Positions 1 through 15,570 of a DNA stretch of 64,000 nt are shown piece by piece. The stretch comes from Paraspadella gotoi. Taxonomy: Eukaryota > Chaetognatha. The notes beneath the pieces are model-generated. The model made no database searches. It worked only from the letters and a program-made list of their open reading frames with translations, and was not told where the DNA came from. Numbering within the stretch: the first letter of the stretch is position 1; each line of letters begins with the position of its first letter. The stretch is from NCBI GenBank assembly GCA_051294375.1, contig JBJCIZ010000028.1:868437-932436 (forward strand). The letters run 5' to 3'. A program made the position numbers and the translations under genes.

Positions 1-3000
1 GTTCTCTGGTACCACGAGCCCGTGACGCCCGGCGCCTCGGCCCAGCAATTCCTCACGGTTTGGCATCACTCGAGGAACCAGGAGCCGCTCGTCAAGGGCG
101 CCTTCGTCGGGAAGGTTCGCTTGGCGCCCTCCGATCGGGACGGCAAAGCGGCCTTGGAGATTATGGAATTCGACGGTAAAATCATTAGCCTAAAATCTTT
201 TCGTTAAATAATAATTATGAACGATTTATCGATTATTATTTTTCAAATTATTTTCCAGCCACGATGATCGGCCACTTCAAATGCGAAGTCTACTACGAAG
301 ACGCCACCGAATTTTCCGAACGCGCGATGCACGACGTCAAACTGGCACACCTCGGCGATCCCATTCTGCAAAGCGGAGAGTCGCCCGTTAAAGTCATCGA
401 AGGTGCGGTGAAGCCTTTAAAAGACAATTATCAATAATATCTATAATAATAATAACATTTTATAATATATATAAAAAAGGGAAGCCAGTCTCCCTCGCCT
501 GCTCCGTGGACGCCTTTCCTCGCCCGAGCATCGCGTGGAAAATGAACGGAGATCGAATCGATCGAGGCGTCGATTTTCCTGGCGACAACAACAACAACGA
601 CGACGACAAAAAGAAGAAGAGATACGTCTCCACTTTTATTTTGACGCCGAAGAGGAAACATCAAGGGATGGAGATTAAGTGCATCGTTGACGGTGAGATT
701 GAGTTGAGGGCGGGGGGGGGTGGAATAGAGGTCCCAGAAATATCATACATTTATGAAAGTTCCTGATACCTGCAAAGTTTCTTGTGCCAAATTTAGTGGA
801 GAAAACGAATATCACAATAAAAATTTTTCCTGGATGCTCATTATGGATTTTCCACGCCAGTTTTTGCGTTGAACCACTTCCGGTTTTAAAAATTCAAGAT
901 TTTTGGAAATAAATAAGCTGTTATTCAGCCAGCATACTTAAATTAATCAAAATAAAGTTACCAATAACCTTAATATTTACATTTTTTATTTTAGTTTAAA
1001 AATAAGGTTATAAAAATATTATTACAAAAGGCGTCAAGTTAAAACTTCATAATTTTTTTAAGCCAAATTGGCCCTGACCAAACTACTTTACTAATTTTAA
1101 TAAAATTTTACTATCTGGTTAAACAAATAGAACTGTCTAAGGGATCTTAAATCTTTAATCTTTAAACCAAGATATTGGCTTTTAAAAAGATTACCAAGTG
1201 ATGCAAAAAGTAGCGATTAGATGGAAGGCAACTTAGCCTTTGCAGCTAGCAGCCTCTCACTCAACTCTTACCCTAAACCGGGCCCTAAACAAAACCTTAA
1301 TCTTAATCCGTTTCCCTGGCTTGGGATATATAACCTAGCCCTAACCCTAACGTGGGCTTTTTGTCTTACCCGAGCAGACTTTCCCCTAACCTTAACCCAA
1401 GCTTGTGTACTTCCTGCTCAACCTTAACCCCAAACTGGTCCCTGATCCAAACCCTCACCAGTTTCCCTGGCTGGTGAAATCTGCAGAGAGCCACTTCCTT
1501 AGCCCTAACCCTAACCTAGGCCTCCTGTTTTATATCATGCCAGAACCCTAGCCCTGCATCACTCCAGAGCCTCACCACCAACCCTCACATCAGCCTGAGG
1601 TTCACCTCTGAGCCTCAACTCAGGCATCCCTACTTCCCAGCCATCAATAAGGCTAAATTTTAATTCTTAATTTCCTTCCCCAGTACTTTCCCTAACCCTA
1701 ACCCAAGCTTCCTGTCCTTTTCTTAGCCTGTCCAAATTGCAATATCACAATACTTAATCTTGTTATAAGCGAGCTTAGAAAGGCTTGTACTAGGGATATT
1801 AAGATTTGAGGCTTTCAAATAAATAAAAGGCCTCGACTAAGGTTTTGGTTGGGAGAGAGGTTTAGGGTTTGAAAGGTGAAGTGGGAAGGTCTTTGCTAAA
1901 GCCGACCAAGGCCCCAGGGACGCGGGGGCCCTTTTATCTAAATTCCTAGCTTTTCTTTTTGTATCATTTGGCAAACCTTTAAAAAGGCAATAAATAATTT
2001 AAAATCCCTTAGAGAGTTCTATTTATATAACCAAATCATACTTTCTTATACAATCTATTAGAATTTGTAGAGTAATTTGGTCAGGGGACATTTGGCTTAA
2101 AAAAAACTAATATTTATTAATTTGAAGTCTTTCTTAATAATAAATTTTTTAACCTTATTTAAAACCAAAAAAAAAAAATTAGTAAAATAAGTTAATTAAT
2201 AACTTTATTTTGATTATTTAAGTTATGCTGGCGAATAACAGCTCATTTTTTTGTTCCCGCAAAAAAGTCCCTTATTGTGTTTTAAAACGGAATGGTACGG
2301 AGGCCAGGCCGATAAAAACTGGCGGTTGGGAAAATCATCAGAAGGGCATTCCAGAGGGAAACTTTTTTGTTATTATGTATTTATTATAATTGAGGAATAT
2401 AGTATCGTTGCTATCGTCCCGACTAGGAGATTTACTGTGTTGGCACAAGAAACTAGTAGCCGCCAGGATATCGAGACTTTCAAAAAAATTGCAATAGTTA
2501 TTCTTGGGAGCTCTAGGGTGGAACTCTACTAAAGATCACGCTTCGTTGTGATTTTAAACGACAGATATTCTGTTTCGTTGGAACATATAATACTATCACA
2601 TCAATTTTTCACATCCAGCTTACATAATCTTTATAATTTCTTTGACCAAACTTTCTTTTGCAAAATATACTCGCCCTACTTTGTCCAAAAAATATTCTGT
2701 AATTGGATTCAGTATTTAGATCGTGTGGTTCTATTGAGAATCTGATCGGTTTCACCGCTATCCAATTCGTAGACAAATATTTAGTAATCCAAGTGCTTGA
2801 AGACCTATAATATTTTTTTTGCAATATGCTTATTAAATTAATGACAGTCGCAAAACTTTGTTTATCATTTTAATTCGATTAATACGACAAAAATGCCGAC
2901 TTTCACTGTCACATTTACATCGACAAGGACCCGCCATATCCACGGTGCCGAGTCGCGCCTACCAGTGGCCCAACGGGATAACCGTCGCCGCCGCCTTGGA

Positions 3001-5618
3001 GGTTCGCTACCCTCCCGACGAGCCTTACATCACCCTAGAGGATTCCCAGTGGTTTTACGAGGGCACCGTGCTTGCCTTAGGTGGGAACTATTATTCTCTT
3101 AGTACCTTTTAAAGTTTTAATATGTCAGTTTGTGTTTATCTATTTATTTATTTCCTTAGGGTGCACTGTAGCGGATCGCGGATTTCCGCCAGCGACGATC
3201 CGTCTCACTTTTCCAAACTCGCGCTCCGTCGAGACCAAGACGGACTCCGTCGTACACAATAGCTTTAGACTCAGTCCCGTCTACGACCAAGAGAAGGCGA
3301 GTGGCAGTTTAAATATAATGTATTGAAATCTTAAGCTACTTCTCTCTCTAAAATAACAATTCCAAAATGAAATGTTTAAAACTAAACGATTATTTCACTA
3401 TGTTAAAAGTCATTGAAAATTGTAATTTAAAATTCCCAAGAAAAGAGAATTAAAAAAAAAAAAAACCGAGAAATCGTCTAAACTGCTACAATATGCAAAT
3501 GAGATTGAGAGAATTATTTCTTTGCTACTTAAGCAATTAGTGTATCTCTTAATATTCCAGGTGATTTGCGAAGCCGTCTCCCCGGCGAAGGAATTGATTC
3601 GACGACAGGAGAAGACGCTCAAAGTCGCATTCGGTCCCGACGCCGTCGAGATATTCACGGGAGGTCGCGAGGTTTTGTTTGGAAAAGGTAAGTCAACTCA
3701 AAAGTGATTGTGTGCCGGTATATTCACACCACCATCGTTCAGCCAATCCCAATGGGCATCACAGGCAACCCGGCTGTTGCCATATTTGATTGTCTGAACA
3801 GATAGTGAAAGCCCCCATTTTTTATTAGCCGAATTTCATTATGAGATGTATTACGATAGAGGAAAATAGAAAACTCTTAACGATTATAGTATTACTATGA
3901 ATTTGGTACAACCAATATGAGAGAGATTAAATCTCATTTAAGAAATCAATCTCGTACAATGTTATCCTAATTTTCATCCGCAATTCTCCCTCTTCCAAAG
4001 TCGACGCGATCGCCGGCCAACTACTCTCGCTCAACTGCCTCCCTCGCGCCGTCAACCCCGAGGCGGAAATCCATTGGTCCGGCGCCGGAAGCGAGACGCG
4101 CATCGTTAACGAGACTCGCCTCTTGGTAACGCCCACTTGGCGCCAAAACGGCGCCGTCATTCGGTGTCTAGGAAGGAATCCGTATTACTACGGGGTAAGT
4201 CCCAATCTGGTTACCTTATCCTGTTTCTAAATATTCAAAACTAACATTATGCTATTACCTAAATATGCAACTGAAATTCAAATTCTGTATTAACTTTTTT
4301 CGTTCTTATTATTGAATATATTCCACACTTTTCAGATTCCTGACAAAGACGTCAAAGCCTTCGTGACGCTCAACGTTCTCCACAAGCCCGTCTGGAACGC
4401 GTCGAATACCGATCAGGTGAGAGAACCTTCGGAGATTAAGATCAAACGTTGCTTTTTAAATAACGTGGTTCTTATGTTTGTTCCCCCCCCTTTAATTTCT
4501 CCGTTTCAGTCCGTTGTCAAGTCCGCGGGACAGGAGGCGCTGTTAACTTGCGGCGTGACGGCGAATCCCGACGCAGATCTCAAATACTATTGGCAATTCG
4601 ACGGAAAACATCGGGGCATGACGAGAGAAATCAAAGTGAATCGATGGATTTTTGAGTATTTTTAAACGATAAACTCTGGGATTTTTTAAACTAGACTGAT
4701 AAACTCTTTGTTAAAAGCTTGCAATGCGAGCTGCGTGGTCACTTGGTCAGGGAAGAAGGCTTTAAACCCACAATAACCTGTTCATAGTCACTGACTAAAA
4801 TTATTCGATGAACAAGATATCTTGCCAACCTGACTATTAGTCAGGTTGGCAAGATGTCTTGTTCATCGAATAATTTTTATAGCAGTTGTACCAATTTTAA
4901 TAGTCATATGTCAACTGCTTCTCAGTCCAACTCTTTATTATTGCTTCTTGTGCCACTCTCACTTCATTCCTTCCTTCTCTTTCAACTCACCATCCCCTTA
5001 AAATCCCACCCCTCCCCTTAAAGGTCCGCGCCTCGGCCTCCACCTTCGGCGCCTACACCTGCGTCGCCACCAACTCAATCGGCTCCGCTTCCTTCTCCGT
5101 CTCTCTCATCGACGCCGATGTCGTCGCCGCGGCGGCTGCGGCGACGGAGCGGCTCGTCGTCGGCGTCGTCGTCGCCGCGCTGCTGCTGATCGTCGTCGTC
5201 GTCCTTCTCGTTTGTTGGTCTCGAAGGAGGAAGAGTTTGAGGGAGAAGGAAGAAGGTCGAGTTATTTTAACCCGTTAACCATACGATTATAGAATCCATT
5301 GAATCGTTGAATATTCATTTATTTACGATTACAGAGGCGTTNNNNNNNNNNCGAGCCATTCCCGAGATTCACGAAGACTTTTTCCGCTTCGGTCCGTCGT
5401 CCCCCGCCGCTGCGGCAGCCGCCGCGGCAGTCGCCGCCGCCGACGCGGCATCGCGGAACGACGACGCTTACGACGACGACACGCCGCCCAACGCGTCGAC
5501 GCCGAAGAAAGGAAGGGAAGACTGGATGGAAAGAAAAGATCTCTTGGTCGGAGGGGAGAAGGAAGAGGAAGAGGAAAACGCCAACAACCCCTTCACTCCC
5601 TCGCGGCAGAGATTGTGA
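1..5618 (+). CDS. Ig-superfamily type I membrane protein, five Ig domains (5' partial)
   Basis: Exons: 1-175, 259-402, 480-692, 2928-3080, 3160-3296, 3561-3687, 4001-4194, 4336-4416, 4510-4635, 5024-5255, 5335-5618; every junction is in phase. The window opens inside a V-type Ig domain. Four more Ig domains follow, seen from Cys...Trp...Cys patterns (LACSVDAFPRPSIAWKMNG; LALGCTVAD...VICEAV; LSLNCLPRAVNPEAEIHW...VIRCLG; LLTCGVTANPDADLKYYW...GAYTCVATNSIG). The linker LEVRYPPDEP resembles inter-domain linkers of nephrin/Kirre and nectin-like adhesion proteins. A transmembrane helix (GVVVAALLLIVVVVLLVCW, about 5160-5220) is followed by a basic stop-transfer and an Ala-rich, acidic tail of about 100 residues. 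Likely role (inference): cell-surface adhesion or recognition. Exact orthology is not clear. Intron 5 uses a GC donor. Ten Ns at 5342-5351 lie in the last exon. The signal peptide would be upstream of the window. Confidence 0.85.
726..2515. mobile_element. Non-autonomous hAT-like element with long inverted repeats
   Basis: It lies in intron 3 of the Ig gene. The two outer arms are diverged inverted repeats of several hundred bp; for example 770-786 (AGTTTCTTGTGCCAA) matches the complement of about 2440-2455, and 912-960 matches the complement of 2195-2250. The ends read TAGAGGTCCCA and, on the complement, TAGAGCTCCCA, fitting the hAT terminal pattern YARNG. An 8-bp direct repeat GGGTGGAA flanks it (718-725 and 2516-2523), the hAT target-site length. 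No transposase frame is visible. The core holds scattered CCCTAACCCTAACC tracts. Confidence 0.75.
1270..1725. repeat. Degenerate telomere-like CCCTAA tracts
   Basis: Interspersed short arrays of CCCTAA occur at about 1270-1300, 1335-1352, 1384-1400, 1502-1516 and 1690-1706, in the core of the hAT-like element. The arrays are short and interrupted by other sequence, so this is not a chromosome end. Confidence 0.7.
3708..4000. other. Intron 6 of the Ig gene
   Basis: 293-bp intron. The segment at about 3715-3800 has higher GC than the surrounding intron and may be a small dispersed repeat, but I saw no second copy. Confidence 0.3.
4797..4877. repeat. 81-nt near-perfect palindrome (hairpin)
   Basis: Arms 4797-4836 and 4838-4877 are complementary over 40 positions with a single T/G mismatch, which would be a G-U pair in RNA, around one central base. 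It lies in intron 9 of the Ig gene. It could be a tiny foldback element or a small-RNA hairpin. Confidence 0.85.
5342..5351. other. Assembly gap (10 N) in coding exon
   Basis: A run of 10 Ns lies in the last exon of the Ig gene. The frame stays open on both sides if 10 bases are counted. Confidence 0.95.
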
Positions 5619-7080
5619 AAAAAGGGGGTTGGGGGAGGCGGGGGGGGTGGCAAAATTATCTAAAGACTTTGACGTAGTACATCGAGCGGGAAAGCAATGT
5701 TTCTCGAAACAAAGTATTGTGGAAGGTTACTATATATATATAATATATAATATATATATCTCCGACGGTCGGGGAATTTGCTCTATCTTTACTCAATTCG
5801 GTTCTCAAACGTCTTTTCATATCTTTTTTTTTTTTTCAAAGGCTGTCGTTGTAATATTGACTAATTTCATGCAAGGGACGCATTTTAAAATCGGGGATAT
5901 CGGATGTCTATCCTCTGATATCTATCCCCTTTCGATTCTTTCGCCGTTTACTCGCTCGAACCTTGATTTAGATTTACTAAATCTCAGGAGATTTGTTTTT
6001 TTTTTTTTGCTCAAGATTTATTCTCAGCTCGTGTTTTTTCCCCCCTTTTTCTTCCGCCCGACCGTCTTGACTCCCACTCGATTATATATTCCAGCGATTT
6101 CTCTCAGTATCCCGCAGTATCCTGCTGTATTATTGTTAACATTTTAATATATATTTTTGCCAAAAAGCTGCCATCATGACTTTCGTATTTAAAAAACCCA
6201 AATCTTCGACATTCCAATCTTGCCATGAATTTATTTTCTGGTTGGGGGGCGCGATATAATTTTGCACGTTGGCTAATAATTGATTAACGTTTTTATCTTG
6301 TACCAATTAGTGACTCGTTTTCTCTTTCTCTCTTTCTCTCTCAGCTTTCGTGATCCTAATGACGGTTCTCTATTCCATTCCTTTACTTTTTTTTGAGGTG
6401 CTCCTTCCTCTTTGCTCACTTTTTTCTGGGATTGATTTTTTTTGTCGCGAATTTCTTGCCGATTTTTTTTTCACGAATTTTTAATTGAGAATCATGCTTG
6501 ATCTGAAAAGTTTGTACGTAATCTCTATTTTTTTCTCAATTTGCTTCTCTATGAACGCGTTGTTACATATTATTAATCGTCTACTAATCCTATGCTAATA
6601 GCGATTGTGATTTGCGTTGTGAAATGTAATTACATTTTTTACAAAATGTATCGCGAGTTTCCAGATTATTATTGAAAACAAAATAAAATAAAAATAATCT
6701 ACAAAATTGAATCGTCTTCTCATTTTTCTCGTTTCCTTTTTTCAGCCCAATAAAAAAAAAACCCCGGCAAGCAGCTACAATAAACTAGTAAACCAAATAA
6801 ACAGAGAAAAACCGCTACTCGCCAGTTGATAATTCGCTTTTTTCAATTTATATGTGATACTCACTGCATTCGCCCAACCCATTATGATAAACAAAATTTA
6901 AAACAAAACAAAACAAAAAAAAAACTTAACAAGAGATAAAAATTGTGGGTAACGAAGTTTCTAATCAGTTTTTTTTAGCTTCTGTGATTACACCTACTTT
7001 AAAAAAAAAAAAAAAATCGATTCTCAAATTCCCTGAAAAAGAAAAACTAATACTCTCCATCTACGACGACAAAGACGACG
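5619..7080. other. Intergenic region, Ig gene to NT5C2
   Basis: AT-rich sequence with poly-T and poly-A runs, and a short TA-rich stretch near 5730-5755. It probably holds the 3' UTR of the Ig gene; AATAAAAT-type signals cluster at about 6683-6695. No conserved reading frame was seen. The long open frame at 5629-6147 is AT-rich and hydrophobic with no recognisable motif. Confidence 0.5.
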
Positions 7081-12491
<5,411 letters not shown>

Positions 12492-13181
12492 TGGAGGGAG
12501 GAGAGAGATAGAGAGAAACGTTAAGAAGATGAGAAGAGAGAGAGCCTGAGAGGGAGGGTAAGAGAGGAAATGAGATAAAAAAAAATAAGTTAAAAGTTTC
12601 GTCATAAGGACCACATTCAAATCTTTGGATTCTCGTCCTTCGATCGACCGAGTGCAATTCGGGATCTTTTCGCAATCAACGTCCACCGCTTTGACCGTAA
12701 ACAAACCGAAAAAAACTTTTTTTTTCTTGCGAAGTTAAAAAAAAAGGTTGCAAAAAGGCGTAAGTTTAGCGACGCTGTATTTATATGTATTCGCTAGTCA
12801 CTTAAAAAAATATTTTTACCTTTTACGGATTATTCTTTTTTCTCTCGTTTTAAATCGAAGCCATTCCTCGTATGTAATTCCTTTTATTTTTCAACGCTTC
12901 GCGCACCATTTAGTTTATTGTTTTAGAATCGTTTTTATCGTTTTTTTTTCTAAATGCTTCACCAGTCTTTTTTTTTGTCGCTGATAATTATTTTTTTGTT
13001 ATATCGAGGTTTGTGATATTATTATCCGTACAACCAACAACCGAAAAAAATACTTAATTCGTATTGAATGTTGCATTTCTAAGGCTTTTATACATTTTTT
13101 TTGGCTAAGCAGTTATTTTGTCGAGTTTAAAACGTGTTTTATACTAAAAACGAGACGATACATCATTTTTATCTTTGACAA
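12492..13181. other. Intergenic region NT5C2 to ATP5F1D
   Basis: A GA-rich stretch (12495-12575) is followed by T-rich sequence. It should contain the NT5C2 3' UTR and the ATP5F1D promoter; I saw no further gene. Confidence 0.5.
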
Positions 13182-15134
13182 ATGGCTCTCAGGATCGGCC
13201 TTAAGGGACTGGTAAGTGATTGGTTATTGTTTCGTGGTATTGTTTACGTTGGATATTCCTTACGATGACGTCTTGATATTTTGACATTCTTCCAGACTCT
13301 GTCTCGGTCTGCATCCTCGGCCTTCCGTCGCCGCGGTTTCGCCGAGATGCCCTTGATCTTCGGCACGCCAAACGAGTGAGAGAAAGGAAGAGAGAAAGAC
13401 TGAATGAATGAACGAACGAACGAACGAATGAACGAACGAACGAATAAACGAACCAGACAAAGAAAGAAATAAATCAATTACGCAATAAAGAAAGAAATGA
13501 ATCAATTGCGCAATAAAGAAAGAAATGAATTAGACACTAAAGAAAAAAAATACAGAGAGAGAAAGAAGTCAATCAATCAATCAATCAATCAATCAATCCG
13601 TATCAGGGCTTTTTACGAAGACGTTGAGGTGAAGCAGATCGACGTCAACTCCTTCAGCGGGGCCTTCGGGATTCTGCCCAATCACGTGCCGACAATGGCG
13701 GCGCTGGCGCCAGGCATTGTGAGTCTATATCATCGGTTAAAGATGTTAAAGGTGTTTTGGAATTTAGATCCAATAAGTAGAATGGAGTATATCACTTTGA
13801 TACTGGATAAGATTCCCAGTTTTAGTCTGAACCGTACCTTTTTTAGTATTTTTTTCATCCCTAACTCAATTTCTGTCTGCCATTGTGTGCGGATTAAATT
13901 AAGTAAAGTAAGATTAGAAAGTAAACTTCGAAATCACGCATATTCGAAGATCAAATAAGAAACGCAAAGAAGGATCTTCGGTTGAGCGCATCTGCAATGA
14001 GATGGAGGCAAAGGGAAGGATGGAATGAAGGAAAGAAAGGAGTTGATTAAAATCGCCGAATTTATTTCGCACATCGGAGGAATTGATTAAAACTTAGCAT
14101 ACTGTGTAGTGGGTACTCGATCTGGCATGATGTCAGACCGTTTTTGCCAGTCAAAAAAATGAACTGGCATATAGCGTACAATCTGGCATAATTTTATCAT
14201 ATTCTTAATTTTAACAAAGATTAAGTATTATGGCGAAGTGGATAGCAAATGAAGGGATACAGGATTTACCAGCCAAAATATGGTAGAAATGGCCACTACA
14301 GAATTTCCTATCGACAGCATTGGAAAAAGTATGAAAAACTTACGGAGGCTTTGATGTCTTGTTACGTCAGATACTGATTATTAATTTTTATTATGGTTCA
14401 ACCAAATGTGAGATTTTTTTTCCTAAAAAGTTATAAAAATTGGTGAAGACATTTATATCGGGGAATGATGATGTCATGAGTAATATTTGCTTACGAATTT
14501 TCTAAAAATTGTTTTTATTATAAATTGAGTATCTTTCGAGCAATGCTCATTTAATGGATGAGCTTTACGCTAAAAAAACCGAAAAATAACTAAATAACCA
14601 AATTTATTTTCGAATACCTTAAGAGATATACCAGTCCAATAGAATTTCGATGTCGCAAGATTTATAAGTTTCCAAATCAACCTCCGAAAAGTTCCCGAAA
14701 CTATTAAAAATTTTGCGTAACTGCAACATGCAAATGAGTTTAAAATCCAAGAAATGCCTTATTTCCGAGTTAAAACCCTCTTTTTCCTTCTCACCAGGTG
14801 ACGGTCTACCAAGCGGACGGGAACAACGTCAAGTACTTCGTCTCCAGCGGAACCGTCTCCGTCCACGAAGACTCCTCCGTCCAACTCCTCGCCGAGGAAG
14901 CCTGTCTTCTCTCCGACATCGACGTGAGTAAAACGTTATTAATTAATTAATTATTAATTCCCTTTAATAATTAATTATTTATCTACTTACTTGGTCTTCC
15001 AGCCCTCGGCAGCCAAGGAGGCCCGGTCTCAGGCCGAATCCCAACAGAACAGCGGGAAGGACGACTTCGAAAAGGCAAAAGGGCGAATCGCCTTCGAGAC
15101 GGCCGACGCTATCGTCAAAGCGCTCGGGGCCTGA
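13182..15134 (+). CDS. ATP5F1D: ATP synthase F1 subunit delta, mitochondrial
   Basis: Exons: 13182-13211, 13296-13375, 13607-13718, 14798-14923, 15003-15134; 159 residues, close to the usual precursor length. The subunit is part of the central rotor stalk of mitochondrial ATP synthase, homologous to bacterial epsilon (AtpC). Seen: an Arg/Ser-rich N-terminus typical of a mitochondrial presequence (MALRIGLKGLTLSRSASSAF), then VKQIDVNSFSGAFGILPNHV, the beta-sandwich signature with conserved GxxGILPNHVP, SSGTVSVHEDSSVQLLAEEA, and a C-terminal helical hairpin rich in Ala/Lys. The ATG is followed directly by the presequence, supporting this start. Its downstream neighbour begins 436 bp after the stop. 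Confidence 0.96.
13397..13456. repeat. (GAAC/GAAT)n tetranucleotide repeat
   Basis: Tandem GAAC/GAAT units in ATP5F1D intron 2. A further (AATC)n run occupies 13571-13598 just before the acceptor at 13606. Confidence 0.9.
13719..14797. other. ATP5F1D intron 3
   Basis: 1,079 bp of AT-rich sequence. It has a repeated CTGGCAT word at about 14120-14200 and an exact copy of the intronic octamer motif at 14728-14735 close to the acceptor. Confidence 0.5.
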
Positions 15135-15570
15135 ATGGGGGTTGGTCAAAGACTGAGGAGGCCTGACCGGGAAGGGGGGGGGCCTTAATTTAATACCTCA
15201 AGCGTCTAATGTGATACCCTAGTATATTAATTACGTCCTCGGATGTATCAGATTTTTTAAAACAAAGCCAATTTCTCGAATCTCCAATTTTGATCCCAAA
15301 AAATGTTATATGTTAATGTCTAAATTACACGTCGAATGTGATACCATTGGATCTCGTTAGTTATTTACATTTTTCAGCGACAAAGAAAAATCGTAGTAGA
15401 TTTTTAGTTGAAAAGACGAATTGATTTTTCAACGAATGTGAAACTTGAGATGAAGATCGAGGATTTGTGAGAATTAGATACGTGATTTCTTCACTTCGCC
15501 CGCCGTTTTGTTTTGAGGATGAAATAAATACAACGATCTAACAATACCAAAATTCTCTCCAACGTTCGCC
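15135..15570. other. Intergenic region ATP5F1D to BTBD17-like
   Basis: 436 bp. It holds the ATP5F1D 3' UTR. A canonical AATAAA at 15523-15528 lies only 43 bp before the next gene's ATG, so the two transcription units nearly touch. Confidence 0.55.

Noticed and set aside
1270-1725. Telomere (chromosome end) from CCCTAA repeats
   Set aside because: The arrays are short, degenerate and lie inside an intron within a transposon-like element.
5629-6147. 172-codon plus-strand frame after the Ig gene
   Set aside because: AT-rich, with homopolymer-derived Phe/Ile runs, no homology and no splice context.
13571-13598. CRISPR-like array
   Set aside because: Plain tetranucleotide repeat in a eukaryotic intron without spacers.
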